Shown here piece by piece: positions 1 to 6,523 of a stretch of 8,837 nucleotides of DNA. Numbering within the stretch: position 1 is the stretch's first letter; every line of letters starts with the position of its first letter. The position numbers and the translations under genes are program-made. This stretch comes from Thermoplasmatota archaeon (GTDB lineage Archaea > Thermoplasmatota > JAQUQK01). Location: assembly GCA_028716125.1 (NCBI GenBank), contig JAQUQK010000071.1, positions 1 to 8,837 on the forward strand, in the 5' to 3' direction. The notes below the pieces were generated by a model that did no database searches, had not been told where the DNA came from, and saw only the letters and a program-made list of their open reading frames with translations.

Positions 1-20
1 TTGTCCAGAATGACTCTCAT
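1..20 (-). CDS. Start of probable PIN-like toxin gene (partial)
   Basis: An ATG at 20-18 overlaps the TGA stop of the DUF433 gene in an ATGA arrangement and opens a frame that leaves the window after six complete codons, reading MRVILD. DUF433 antitoxins are commonly followed by DUF5615 PIN-like ribonuclease toxins, which often begin with a short beta strand ending in an acidic residue, such as M-[KR]-[IV]-L-L-D. The six residues fit that start, and the overlap suggests translational coupling, since I see no Shine-Dalgarno of its own. The identification is inferred from position and only six residues, so another small partner gene is possible. Confidence 0.45.
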
Positions 21-256
21 GCCGGGACCAGCGCGGGGGATTGGCGTGGTATGCTCGCGATGTTACGCGCATACTCGATGGCCGCGTGAATATCGTCCTG
101 GTTCAACGCGGGATAATCCGTATGGATATCATCCCACGTTTCCTGATTTGCCAGCATTTCCAGCACCACATAGACCGGCACACGCGTGCCTTTGAAGTGA
201 GGCCGCCCGCCGCAGATGGCAGGATCAATTACGATTCTTCCCGGTAATGTTTTCAT
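17..256 (-). CDS. DUF433 family (VapB-like) antitoxin
   Basis: A 79-residue protein covering the whole DUF433 domain (COG2442). The hallmark is near residues 8-26, where I-V-I-D-P-x-I-C-G-G-x-P-x-F-K-G-T-R-V-P is readable, followed by a helical part with P-A-L near residue 49 and a D-D-I-H-A-A-I-x-Y-A segment that would form the DNA-binding helices. Family members act as antitoxins and autorepressors of toxin-antitoxin operons with a PIN-like DUF5615 toxin. The start is supported by AGGAG at 262-266, five bases before the ATG. The stop overlaps the next ATG (20-18), as in a two-gene toxin-antitoxin operon. A promoter-like sequence lies directly upstream. The gene is on the same strand as the cas operon, 155 bases beyond cas3, but has its own signals. 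Confidence 0.88.
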   Translation of the reverse strand: MKTLPGRIVIDPAICGGRPHFKGTRVPVYVVLEMLANQETWDDIHTDYPALNQDDIHAAIEYARNIASIPRQSPALVPA

Positions 257-275
257 TTGTTCTCCTGTTGCCTCT

Positions 276-303
276 ATTCTACCACATATTTTGCATTTGT
301 CAT
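276..303 (-). promoter_or_regulatory. Sigma70-like promoter for the DUF433 antitoxin operon
   Basis: On the minus strand, ATGACA at 303-298 (five of six matches to the -35 consensus) is followed after 16 bases by TAGAAT at 281-276 (five of six matches to the -10 consensus). Transcription would start near 269, leaving a leader of only about a dozen bases that contains the AGGAG at 266-262. This would let the toxin-antitoxin pair be expressed independently of the upstream cas operon. The call rests on consensus matching only. Confidence 0.4.
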
Positions 304-411
304 CCCTGAGCCGCAGGAATTTCCCGCACCAACTTCCGGGCGCTTTATCCGGTCATTAAACTGGAGTTGCTCGGACATGTTTTTGATTGCGCGATTATTA
401 AAAGCATCTCG

Positions 412-2625
412 CTACACGTAAAAACCATCTTGGCCTGCATATACTAATGGCAGTACACCCGCCATGTAGCCCAAAAAATCGGGGTCATAGGGAGCGGTCC
501 ATTTGTATACCTCAGCGTACCCGTCCACATTAACCAATGCGAGTTCCCTAATCTTTGTTGTCCACATTTGGACACTCTTCCGCAACATCTCAACAGATTG
601 GACACGCTCCCCTTTCTCCAGGCGAGAAATCACTTCTAAATCAATAACAACCAGCCGACAGTCAGAATCGATCACTCGGCACAACTTAGCCACATCGGGA
701 TACTCCATCTCGGACTCCTTCTTCACTAGCTCTTCTGCGCGGCGTTTATCTCCCTCTGTTATTTCCCTTCGCATAGCTTCTTTGGCCAAGTCTCCAGAGA
801 TCATATTCTCAAAAGCATTTATATTGAAAAGGAGATCCAGCACGCGACGCGAAACATCAAAACCGGGATTCCTATTGAATAGAACGTCTTGTACCCTGAA
901 ATCCCATACATGCGCTTCTGAATACCTGCCATGCCGATTAACACGTCCGCCAACCTGTATAAGACTGGCGGTGGAGCAACTCTCGCGGAACCCACTCCGA
1001 AATGAGAAATCCATTCCTGCTTCAACACAACTTGTTGCCACAAGATTCCAATCTTTTGCGCCATACTTGAGCCGCTCCTTGACGCGATCTACAATCCGAT
1101 CCCGATGAATGGGGGCAAGCGCTGTTGATAGATGCATCACCTGATGACCGGCTTTCGCCATCCTGTCAGCAAGTACAGCAGTAGATTGCACCGTATTCAT
1201 GATCACCAACCTCGGGCCTGGCGCGGATGTTATTTCAGCAATCAGACCCTCGCAATTAAATGGTTCGTATTTTCGGTTAGGCCGAATACGTTGACTCTCC
1301 ATGGCTTCAAGCGCATTCCGCAAAGCATGCGGAACCAAATCTGGAACTACCCCAGTTGCATGTGTCCCTACAAATTCCGGAAGTTCCCAGAACCTCGGCA
1401 AAGAACCACTCGCTAGCACAACATGTCCTCCCCAGTTTTGAACCCAAGTGTTGAGCCACTGCCACGCCTGAGGCCAGAGATATGACGGCATCGTCGCATG
1501 AACCTCGTCAACAAACAAAGCACTTCCTGGGAGTTCATGAAGTTTGCGGAGTCTCGCCGGTATATTGCTTCCAAGCGTCTCGAAGAACTGGACTGCTGTG
1601 GTTACCACAACTGGAGATTTCCATAATGTCGCCATCTGACGGCAACTGATGTCCTCGAAATCTGCTTGATGATGATGCTCAGCCACGACCTCTTCTGGAT
1701 TCTCACCCGAAAGAACGAGGGCCTTCCGATAAACTTCCACAGTCTGTTTGATGATATTTGTATAGGGCAACACAACGAATATGTGACGCAGGTTCCTGAT
1801 CGCGGCAACCTGCAAAAGATGCGCCATGATAGCTGTCGTTTTGCCACTTCCGACCGGCGCATCACAGCATCGCATCGAAGGCATTGTGTCGGCATCTCGA
1901 CAAGCATCATACATCCGGCGTCTCAAATCATTCCTTTGCTTCTCCCGCTCTGAACTCCCAAGAGGGAGATTCGCCACATACCGATCCAGTGCCGCCAAGC
2001 GTTCGCACCATTTCCCTGCGGGACTTTCAACTGGCGGCTCACCCCCATAGTGGCGAGCCGTATCTCCATGGTCGGCATCAACGAGGCAAGAAAGAGCCAA
2101 TCGTCGGCTTAACCCGCAAGAGTGAAGAGGACTCTTTTCTCCCCGTGATGGAGAGTCACAGAACTGCCCATGCGTAATTAGGTAGTTCTGCAGCAACATA
2201 TCAGTCCGACTTGCGATTTCCGGACGTCGAAACGCAAGCGGACGACTTTCCGCCTCCCGACTGAACAGTCCTGCATGGTGACCAGCAACCAGAACCACCG
2301 ATTCTAACCACTGTAATTCCTTCAATGCCGCACAACCTGCATCCTCGTGTGGAATTTTCAACGCATCACGACTGAAACGTTTGAGGACAGTCTGGTTTTC
2401 TGAATCCAGTTTACCCAGATCATGAAACAGCGCCGCCGACTCCACCGTCCTGACGAACTCCTCCTTTTCGCCGGCATAGAAAGTTACCGCGCGTTGCGCA
2501 TTTGCCACTGCGCCATGCCACACATTTTCGACATGTTCGCGATAGGTCTGCGCTTTTACGGGTGGTTTCGCCTTCGGCCTGGCGCTGTGCGCCAGCGGTT
2601 CATCCTGTGGTATCGCAGAGGTCAC
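412..2625 (-). CDS. cas3: Cas3 HD nuclease-helicase, type I-C
   Basis: A 737-residue Cas3 that is recruited by Cascade to nick, unwind and degrade target DNA. The N-terminal HD nuclease domain has H31, the H68-D69 pair in A-L-F-H-D-L-G-K, H93, H116-H117 and the D183-A-D185 motif. The helicase half has Walker A A-P-V-G-S-G-K-T (256-263), the DEVH box (373-376), motif III as S-G-S (406-408, where S-A-T is usual), motif V V-A-T-S-x-x-x-A-G-M-D (529-539) and motif VI Q-V-G-G-R-V-N-R (557-564). The C-terminus has the F-L-G-Y-M-A-G-V-L-P segment I expect in I-C Cas3. All catalytic motifs look intact and the length is normal. The start is a GTG with AAGGTGA at 2641-2635, and the gene overlaps the end of cas7 by 26 bases. 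Its place at the end of the operon differs from the usual I-C order, where cas3 comes first. Confidence 0.95.
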   Translation of the reverse strand: MTSAIPQDEPLAHSARPKAKPPVKAQTYREHVENVWHGAVANAQRAVTFYAGEKEEFVRTVESAALFHDLGKLDSENQTVLKRFSRDALKIPHEDAGCAALKELQWLESVVLVAGHHAGLFSREAESRPLAFRRPEIASRTDMLLQNYLITHGQFCDSPSRGEKSPLHSCGLSRRLALSCLVDADHGDTARHYGGEPPVESPAGKWCERLAALDRYVANLPLGSSEREKQRNDLRRRMYDACRDADTMPSMRCCDAPVGSGKTTAIMAHLLQVAAIRNLRHIFVVLPYTNIIKQTVEVYRKALVLSGENPEEVVAEHHHQADFEDISCRQMATLWKSPVVVTTAVQFFETLGSNIPARLRKLHELPGSALFVDEVHATMPSYLWPQAWQWLNTWVQNWGGHVVLASGSLPRFWELPEFVGTHATGVVPDLVPHALRNALEAMESQRIRPNRKYEPFNCEGLIAEITSAPGPRLVIMNTVQSTAVLADRMAKAGHQVMHLSTALAPIHRDRIVDRVKERLKYGAKDWNLVATSCVEAGMDFSFRSGFRESCSTASLIQVGGRVNRHGRYSEAHVWDFRVQDVLFNRNPGFDVSRRVLDLLFNINAFENMISGDLAKEAMRREITEGDKRRAEELVKKESEMEYPDVAKLCRVIDSDCRLVVIDLEVISRLEKGERVQSVEMLRKSVQMWTTKIRELALVNVDGYAEVYKWTAPYDPDFLGYMAGVLPLVYAGQDGFYV

Positions 2626-3526
2626 TAAATGATTTCACCTTTTTCTTAAGGTTGTCAGGAATATCTTTCTCTTTCGGCACTTCGTATTGATCTTCCAAAG
2701 AGATGTTTGCAACGGATGGATTCTCGGAATTTCCCTTGCGTTTCGGTGTCATAGCCTCAATAAAAGCAAACTCCGAAAATGAACCCAAGGCATCCAAGTG
2801 CTCGGCATACCAAGCATGTCGAACCTCTACAAATGGCCTGATATGTGATCGTGTGTGTGGATACGCATAAGGTATAAGTTTTAACAATAGATCTATATCT
2901 TTCTTGCGACAACCTGTCCCATGTTTTTCGAGTGATGCTGTCTGGTTCACAGAGAAAGGCATGCAATAAACGGCATGCTCCACAATTCGGTATCCGAGCG
3001 GAGCCATTCCACGATCTTTGTCACCCTCTACACCAGCCTTGTTTGTATTCGTTATTCGTTCAATTCTGATCGGTGCTACAGAAAGGCCCAAAGCAAACTG
3101 GACAACACCAGTTCGAATGAAGTGCTCTTTATCCTCCTTCTTCGATTCTTTATCGTCCTTAAACGACTCAAGGAATGTGTTACCGAAGACACGTGCGTCC
3201 CAGTAACGTTTCTGGAATTCTTCTCTTTTCAGCTTAATAATCTCTTCTCGCTTCCTCCCTCGTGTTTCCAGAATCTCATACTGATAACCTCCGGATTCTT
3301 CTGCCAGATTAAGCTTTTCCGAAAGATTCTTCCATACATCCCCATCCTTTTTGTCGACCAAGTCTCTTAACTTCCGTTTGAACGATACTCCTGTTACAAT
3401 TCCCCTCCGGTCATGATTTCTTGTCCGTGGATCACTCTCTCTGTCCGGATCTCCGTTCGGGTTCGAATTTCTTACCTCAATCACCAGTAAACCAGTGGCA
3501 CGTACAATCTTTTCGTTGTCACTCAT
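2600..3526 (-). CDS. cas7: Cas7 (Csd2-type) Cascade backbone protein
   Basis: A 308-residue RAMP protein that would polymerise along the crRNA spacer to form the Cascade backbone. The N-terminus carries the Csd2/Csh2 signature N-S-N-P-N-G-D-P-D (residues 20-28), then a conserved G-I-V-T-x-V-x-x-K-R-K-L-R-D segment. The C-terminal half has the Csd2-like D-I-D-L-L-L-K-L-I-P region and a V-E-V-R-H-A-W-Y-A-E-H strand. I place the start at the ATG at 3526 because AAAGGAGGT, a near-perfect anti-16S match, ends six to seven bases before it. A longer reading from 3550 adds eight residues but would put this site inside the gene. It begins 27 bases after cas8c stops, and its 3' end overlaps cas3. The subtype follows from resemblance to Csd2 plus its cas5d and cas8c neighbours. 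Confidence 0.93.
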   Translation of the reverse strand: MSDNEKIVRATGLLVIEVRNSNPNGDPDRESDPRTRNHDRRGIVTGVSFKRKLRDLVDKKDGDVWKNLSEKLNLAEESGGYQYEILETRGRKREEIIKLKREEFQKRYWDARVFGNTFLESFKDDKESKKEDKEHFIRTGVVQFALGLSVAPIRIERITNTNKAGVEGDKDRGMAPLGYRIVEHAVYCMPFSVNQTASLEKHGTGCRKKDIDLLLKLIPYAYPHTRSHIRPFVEVRHAWYAEHLDALGSFSEFAFIEAMTPKRKGNSENPSVANISLEDQYEVPKEKDIPDNLKKKVKSFSDLCDTTG

Positions 3527-3531
3527 TTTCA

Positions 3532-3540
3532 ACCTCCTTT
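3532..3540 (-). promoter_or_regulatory. Consensus ribosome binding site of cas7
   Basis: The minus strand reads AAAGGAGGT followed by TGAAA and then the ATG at 3526. This is an almost full complement of the 16S rRNA tail at ideal spacing. It fixes the cas7 start and is the strongest site in the operon, fitting the need for several Cas7 copies per Cascade complex. Confidence 0.8.
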
Positions 3541-3553
3541 TCAGTTTCATCCT

Positions 3554-3937
3554 TTAAGATGCCAGATAACCCAACAGCACCTCTGCCTTCATAATATCAT
3601 CGCACCGGTCAGACAGACCGGTCTGATGTAACTTATCAGCCAAAGGCTTATAAAGGTTCAATGTCTCTCGTGCATTCCGAACAGCAATTATTTTTGATTC
3701 CTTCTTTGGATCATTTTCCGAAGGCTCACTTGCTGTCTGCGCCCATCCAACATAGATTCTCATCCTGTCGGCAAGATCAGCAACTGCCATCTGCGGATTA
3801 TCAAACGCCTTAGCCAACATGGAATTCCCTATGAGGGAGGGCGGCAGAGAACCATCGCGAACGACTACGCAGTACGATTTGTGCAAATTGTCCGCCAAAG
3901 AAAACAATCTACCAACAAGAAACGCCGATTCATTCAT
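3554..3937 (-). CDS. cas11c: Cas11c small subunit from an internal start in cas8c
   Basis: An in-frame ATG at 3937, codon 602 of cas8c, would give a 127-residue protein identical to the Cas8c C-terminus. It begins M-N-E-S-A-F-L-V-G-R-L-F and is mostly predicted helical, as expected for a small subunit. Directly before it the minus strand reads GAAAGGAG, then CGGTAT, then ATG, a strong Shine-Dalgarno at ideal spacing that the Cas8c protein sequence does not require. In type I-C (and I-B and I-D) systems the small subunit is known to be made by internal translation initiation within the large-subunit gene, with a product of roughly this size, and two copies line the belly of Cascade. The signal is seen in the sequence and the function is inferred from the family. 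Confidence 0.78.
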   Translation of the reverse strand: MNESAFLVGRLFSLADNLHKSYCVVVRDGSLPPSLIGNSMLAKAFDNPQMAVADLADRMRIYVGWAQTASEPSENDPKKESKIIAVRNARETLNLYKPLADKLHQTGLSDRCDDIMKAEVLLGYLAS

Positions 3938-5740
3938 ATACCGCTCCTTTCTTTTTCCAAACGCATCCAGCAAGATTCCCAACACACTGACTGCACGCAA
4001 GAATGTTTCCTGTGAAGGATGCCTGTAATCATTTAGAGTATTCTTCAAATTGCTCTTTACGTAACAGCGTAAAGCACCACCAAGTCCAAGCAACACTGGT
4101 CCCACTCGTCGCAGAAGCAAATCGAGAATGTGTTGTGCTTCTGGCTCCCATTTCCCCGGTGCCCGCAACATTACATCAAGAACGCTTCCCAGTCCGACAC
4201 CCTCAACTTCATGATAGGCCTTCTGAGACTTGCCATTTACTACAGGTGAGGAGCCATCTCGGATCCATTGTTTCGCCAGTAACCGCACAACATCGTCAGG
4301 ATATGGAGTAGTGATGTTACCCTGTGCCCACAGCTTCCCTTTTTCCCGCGATGGAATCCTTGGTGTGCGGATATCAGGCAGATTGTCCGTCACTGCTTTC
4401 TGCCATCGTTCCGCCGATTCAAGGAGAGCATCAACGGCAATAATGTCAGCTTTCAGGATCTTCGCCTGGCCTTCAGATACTTTGCGAAGAAGGAACACGC
4501 ACATCTTTGACCCAGGTCGTTCTTTGTTGATGCCATCAAGAGCAATACACACCGCCTTGGCATCAGCCTCAAATTGCTTTTCGATTTGCGCTTCGTCGCG
4601 ACCGAAGAAGTCGGCAACATTGGCATCAATGATCGGCCTGCCATCAACGTATACAATCAGAAGATCCTTTTCCTCAACCTTCCGGCCGTTGCGCATCTTG
4701 AACTTACCGGCTGCAACGCCGCGCCATGTCTTGCCTCTTCGTTCCGGTGCGACGATGTATTCAAGAGCCTCCTTCATCCTCATCGCGAGTTCCTTACCAA
4801 CAGGGATGACTTGAGCGTCCGTCAATCCGTACCGCATGTTGCACTTCGCGAAACTAAACATCGATACAAGAGGAAAACACTTGTTCAAGACCGGCAAAAA
4901 GACTTGCGGAAACGTATCGTTCTCAAGGTCGGCTATTTTGCCAGTATAGGCGCACGCACCAGTATTTTGTTTCCGTCTCTTTGGCTGCGCTCGATTCTGG
5001 GGCAATACGTTGCTGACATAATCGCGCATTTCGCTTGAATACAACGCGTGAGGAAAACGACGATCATCGCTGACATCGAAGACCAACTGGATTGTTATCG
5101 TCTGCTTCTTCCCTTTCTTCGGTGGTCGACCAACCAAGAGACTCTCCACAACATCGAGGCAATCGAGTCTTGCGTCTCTGATTCCTGAGATTGAACGTTC
5201 AGCAATCTGTTGAAGCAGTTCGGCAGGATTCTTTACCGCAGCTAAGAATCGCGTAGCAAATTCGGGCAGAGCCGCATATTGCTGGTCCCTCTGCGCCTCA
5301 GAAGAAACCATTAGTTCTTCAGCTTTCTTGCTGAGTCTTGCCCAAAAGCTGGTGTCCGGCTGTATCGAAGTTTCCTTCAAGGTTTTCTGAAGAATCTGAA
5401 GGTGATCTTGATTAGACGATATCCGTTGAGATTGCCGTCTCCCGTCTGAATCAAAACCGAAGTCAGACCAGCATTTGTCATCTGCCGGGACGGCGAGGAT
5501 AGATTTCTTGAGTCTGATGACAGGGAAACTGTTTTGTTTACCATCCATTACCGTCCAAAGTCCTACCCATTCTCTATCATCAATCGATTCAACAGTAGCA
5601 ACGTTTCCTGCCGCATCCAGCCGTACGCGAAGACAATCACCCGAAGTCCAACCCGGAGAGGTTAGTCGTTTATTTTTTTGAGGGATCTGTATCCCGGCTT
5701 CCTTCAATGCCCGAAAAAGCAGATATGTTTCATTCAGCAT
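3554..5740 (-). CDS. cas8c: Cas8c (Csd1-like) Cascade large subunit, divergent and long
   Basis: A 728-residue protein in the position of the I-C large subunit, which recognises the PAM and recruits Cas3. Csd1-like landmarks are weak but in order. These are an N-terminal G-W-T-S-x-D-C-L-R-V-R-L-D-A-A-G-N strand pair (30-46), a C-A-Y-T-G core (263-267), an S-M-F-S-F-A-K-x-N-M-R-Y-G block (293-305), the strand L-L-I-V-Y-V-D (360-366), and a C-terminal N-E-S-A-F-L-V-G-R-L-F-S-L motif (603-615). Csd1 proteins are, as I recall, about 560-620 residues, so this one is unusually long. I chose the ATG at 5740 because AAGGAGG lies seven bases upstream. A longer start at 5782 lies well inside cas5. The gene overlaps cas5d by 11 bases and stops 27 bases before cas7. 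The last 127 residues are probably also made separately as Cas11c. Subtype assignment is good by context, moderate by sequence. Confidence 0.8.
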   Translation of the reverse strand: MLNETYLLFRALKEAGIQIPQKNKRLTSPGWTSGDCLRVRLDAAGNVATVESIDDREWVGLWTVMDGKQNSFPVIRLKKSILAVPADDKCWSDFGFDSDGRRQSQRISSNQDHLQILQKTLKETSIQPDTSFWARLSKKAEELMVSSEAQRDQQYAALPEFATRFLAAVKNPAELLQQIAERSISGIRDARLDCLDVVESLLVGRPPKKGKKQTITIQLVFDVSDDRRFPHALYSSEMRDYVSNVLPQNRAQPKRRKQNTGACAYTGKIADLENDTFPQVFLPVLNKCFPLVSMFSFAKCNMRYGLTDAQVIPVGKELAMRMKEALEYIVAPERRGKTWRGVAAGKFKMRNGRKVEEKDLLIVYVDGRPIIDANVADFFGRDEAQIEKQFEADAKAVCIALDGINKERPGSKMCVFLLRKVSEGQAKILKADIIAVDALLESAERWQKAVTDNLPDIRTPRIPSREKGKLWAQGNITTPYPDDVVRLLAKQWIRDGSSPVVNGKSQKAYHEVEGVGLGSVLDVMLRAPGKWEPEAQHILDLLLRRVGPVLLGLGGALRCYVKSNLKNTLNDYRHPSQETFLRAVSVLGILLDAFGKRKERYMNESAFLVGRLFSLADNLHKSYCVVVRDGSLPPSLIGNSMLAKAFDNPQMAVADLADRMRIYVGWAQTASEPSENDPKKESKIIAVRNARETLNLYKPLADKLHQTGLSDRCDDIMKAEVLLGYLAS
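3944..3951 (-). promoter_or_regulatory. Internal ribosome binding site for Cas11c
   Basis: GAAAGGAG on the minus strand (3951-3944) is followed by a six-base spacer and the in-frame ATG at 3937. It lies within codons for K-R-K-E-R-Y of Cas8c. Its strength and spacing make initiation here likely. Confidence 0.72.
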
Positions 5741-6401
5741 TGGCAGGCCTCCTTGTCTCGTAGGACATGACCCCCCGAACAATCTCCCAGTCCTGCTTGA
5801 ATGTCGGCTGTAGTCGCTGGTTTTCCCACATCGAATGTAGAATGGACGGAATGATCACGGTGATCTCTGAACATGGAAGTTTATCTTTTTCACGGATCGG
5901 ACCGAAATAAGTCGGCAAGAACTCCTTCCAGCCCAAACACGGAGCATAAAAAGTACATCCATTCTCTAGTTTTTCATCAAAGTTGTCTTTCAACAGTTTA
6001 CAGTGGTCTTTTTTGCCAGAACGAGGTCTTGTCTTTTTTGTTTTCCCGTTGTCGCGGACACTAAATTTCCCGTGGATTTCACCATAGATACGATAATGAA
6101 CATCAACAAGTATTGTGGCCGCAAGTTGGTAATTCCGTTGATTTGGCTTGCGTAGAGGACCGCCGTAATTCGTGACATACGACTCAAACCGTATCGGCTT
6201 CAGGATTTCCACTCTCGTCGGCTTTATATAGGCGCTCTTAAGCCGCACCACAGCCTCGAACATTCCCTTGGCGGCTGAATATGTCGGCACTGGGTATGAC
6301 ACTGGAGCCGATCCCGCATCCGGTCGCGTGAACATCGCTGCCGGTCCTTCTATCTCAAATTCCACAGAGTACAATTGTTGATTCATGGTTTTTGCAATCA
6401 T
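5730..6401 (-). CDS. cas5: Cas5d (type I-C Cas5), atypical catalytic residues
   Basis: A 223-residue Cas5d. In type I-C, which lacks Cas6, this protein cuts pre-crRNA and then stays bound to the 5' handle in Cascade. Family features are V-E-F-E-I-E-G-P-A-A-M-F-T-R-P (13-27), V-S-Y-P-V-P-T-Y-S-A-A-K-G (34-46, the glycine-containing RAMP motif), L-K-P-I-R-F-E-S (67-74), D-V-H-Y-R-I (100-105) and P-C-L-G-W-K-E-F (154-161). Set against my recollection of Bacillus halodurans Cas5d, whose catalytic residues are Y46, K116 and H117, the tyrosine position is V52 and the lysine position is D132. Only the histidine (H133) remains, with K130-K131 just before the aspartate. I chose the ATG at 6401 because AAGGTG (6411-6406) precedes it and the predicted promoter would start RNA near 6419. 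Longer (6458) and shorter (6386) starts lack a site. First gene of the cas operon. Confidence 0.88.
   Translation of the reverse strand: MIAKTMNQQLYSVEFEIEGPAAMFTRPDAGSAPVSYPVPTYSAAKGMFEAVVRLKSAYIKPTRVEILKPIRFESYVTNYGGPLRKPNQRNYQLAATILVDVHYRIYGEIHGKFSVRDNGKTKKTRPRSGKKDHCKLLKDNFDEKLENGCTFYAPCLGWKEFLPTYFGPIREKDKLPCSEITVIIPSILHSMWENQRLQPTFKQDWEIVRGVMSYETRRPANAE
5748..5754 (-). promoter_or_regulatory. Ribosome binding site of cas8c
   Basis: AAGGAGG on the minus strand, seven bases before the ATG at 5740, lies inside the last codons of cas5d. It decides the cas8c start and implies translational coupling with cas5d. Confidence 0.75.
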
Positions 6402-6425
6402 AATACACCTTACCCATTTTTCTGA

Positions 6426-6454
6426 AGAATACAATCCGGCCGGAATTGAATCAA
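6426..6454 (-). promoter_or_regulatory. Candidate promoter of the cas operon
   Basis: On the minus strand, TTGATT at 6454-6449 (four of six -35 matches) and TATTCT at 6431-6426 (four of six -10 matches) are separated by exactly 17 bases. RNA would begin near 6419, giving a leader of about 18 bases with the cas5d ribosome binding site. No other promoter is apparent before the downstream cas genes, which overlap or nearly abut, so all four are probably one transcript. Confidence 0.42.
6432..6448 (-). repeat. Imperfect palindrome in the cas promoter spacer, possible operator
   Basis: The 17 bases between the -35 and -10 elements read CAATTCCGGCCGGATTG, that is CAAT and ATTG arms around the perfect palindrome CCGGCCGG, with one unpaired T. 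A dyad filling a promoter spacer is a typical repressor site. No regulator gene is seen in the window that would obviously bind it. Confidence 0.4.
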
Positions 6455-6523
6455 TCATAAATTTTGTAATTTACTTGGAAGACATTTAATGGCAATCTTG
6501 GAGAGAGACCAGGAAAGAAAGAA

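Noticed and set aside
257..411. A CRISPR array or leader next to cas3
   Set aside because: No repeated units or spacer periodicity can be seen on either strand in this gap or in the gap at 6402-6523.
503..1108. A 201-codon open frame on the plus strand inside cas3
   Set aside because: It lies fully opposite the helicase motifs of cas3, has no domain features and is rich in Ser, Thr and Arg as expected for an antisense shadow.
5741..5782. A cas8c start 14 codons earlier at 5782
   Set aside because: It would overlap cas5d by 53 bases and lacks a ribosome binding site. The AAGGAGG before the ATG at 5740 clearly marks the start.
6402..6458. A longer cas5d start at 6458
   Set aside because: There is no Shine-Dalgarno before it, it falls within the predicted -35 element, and Cas5d proteins usually start close to the Y-S-V-E-F strand.
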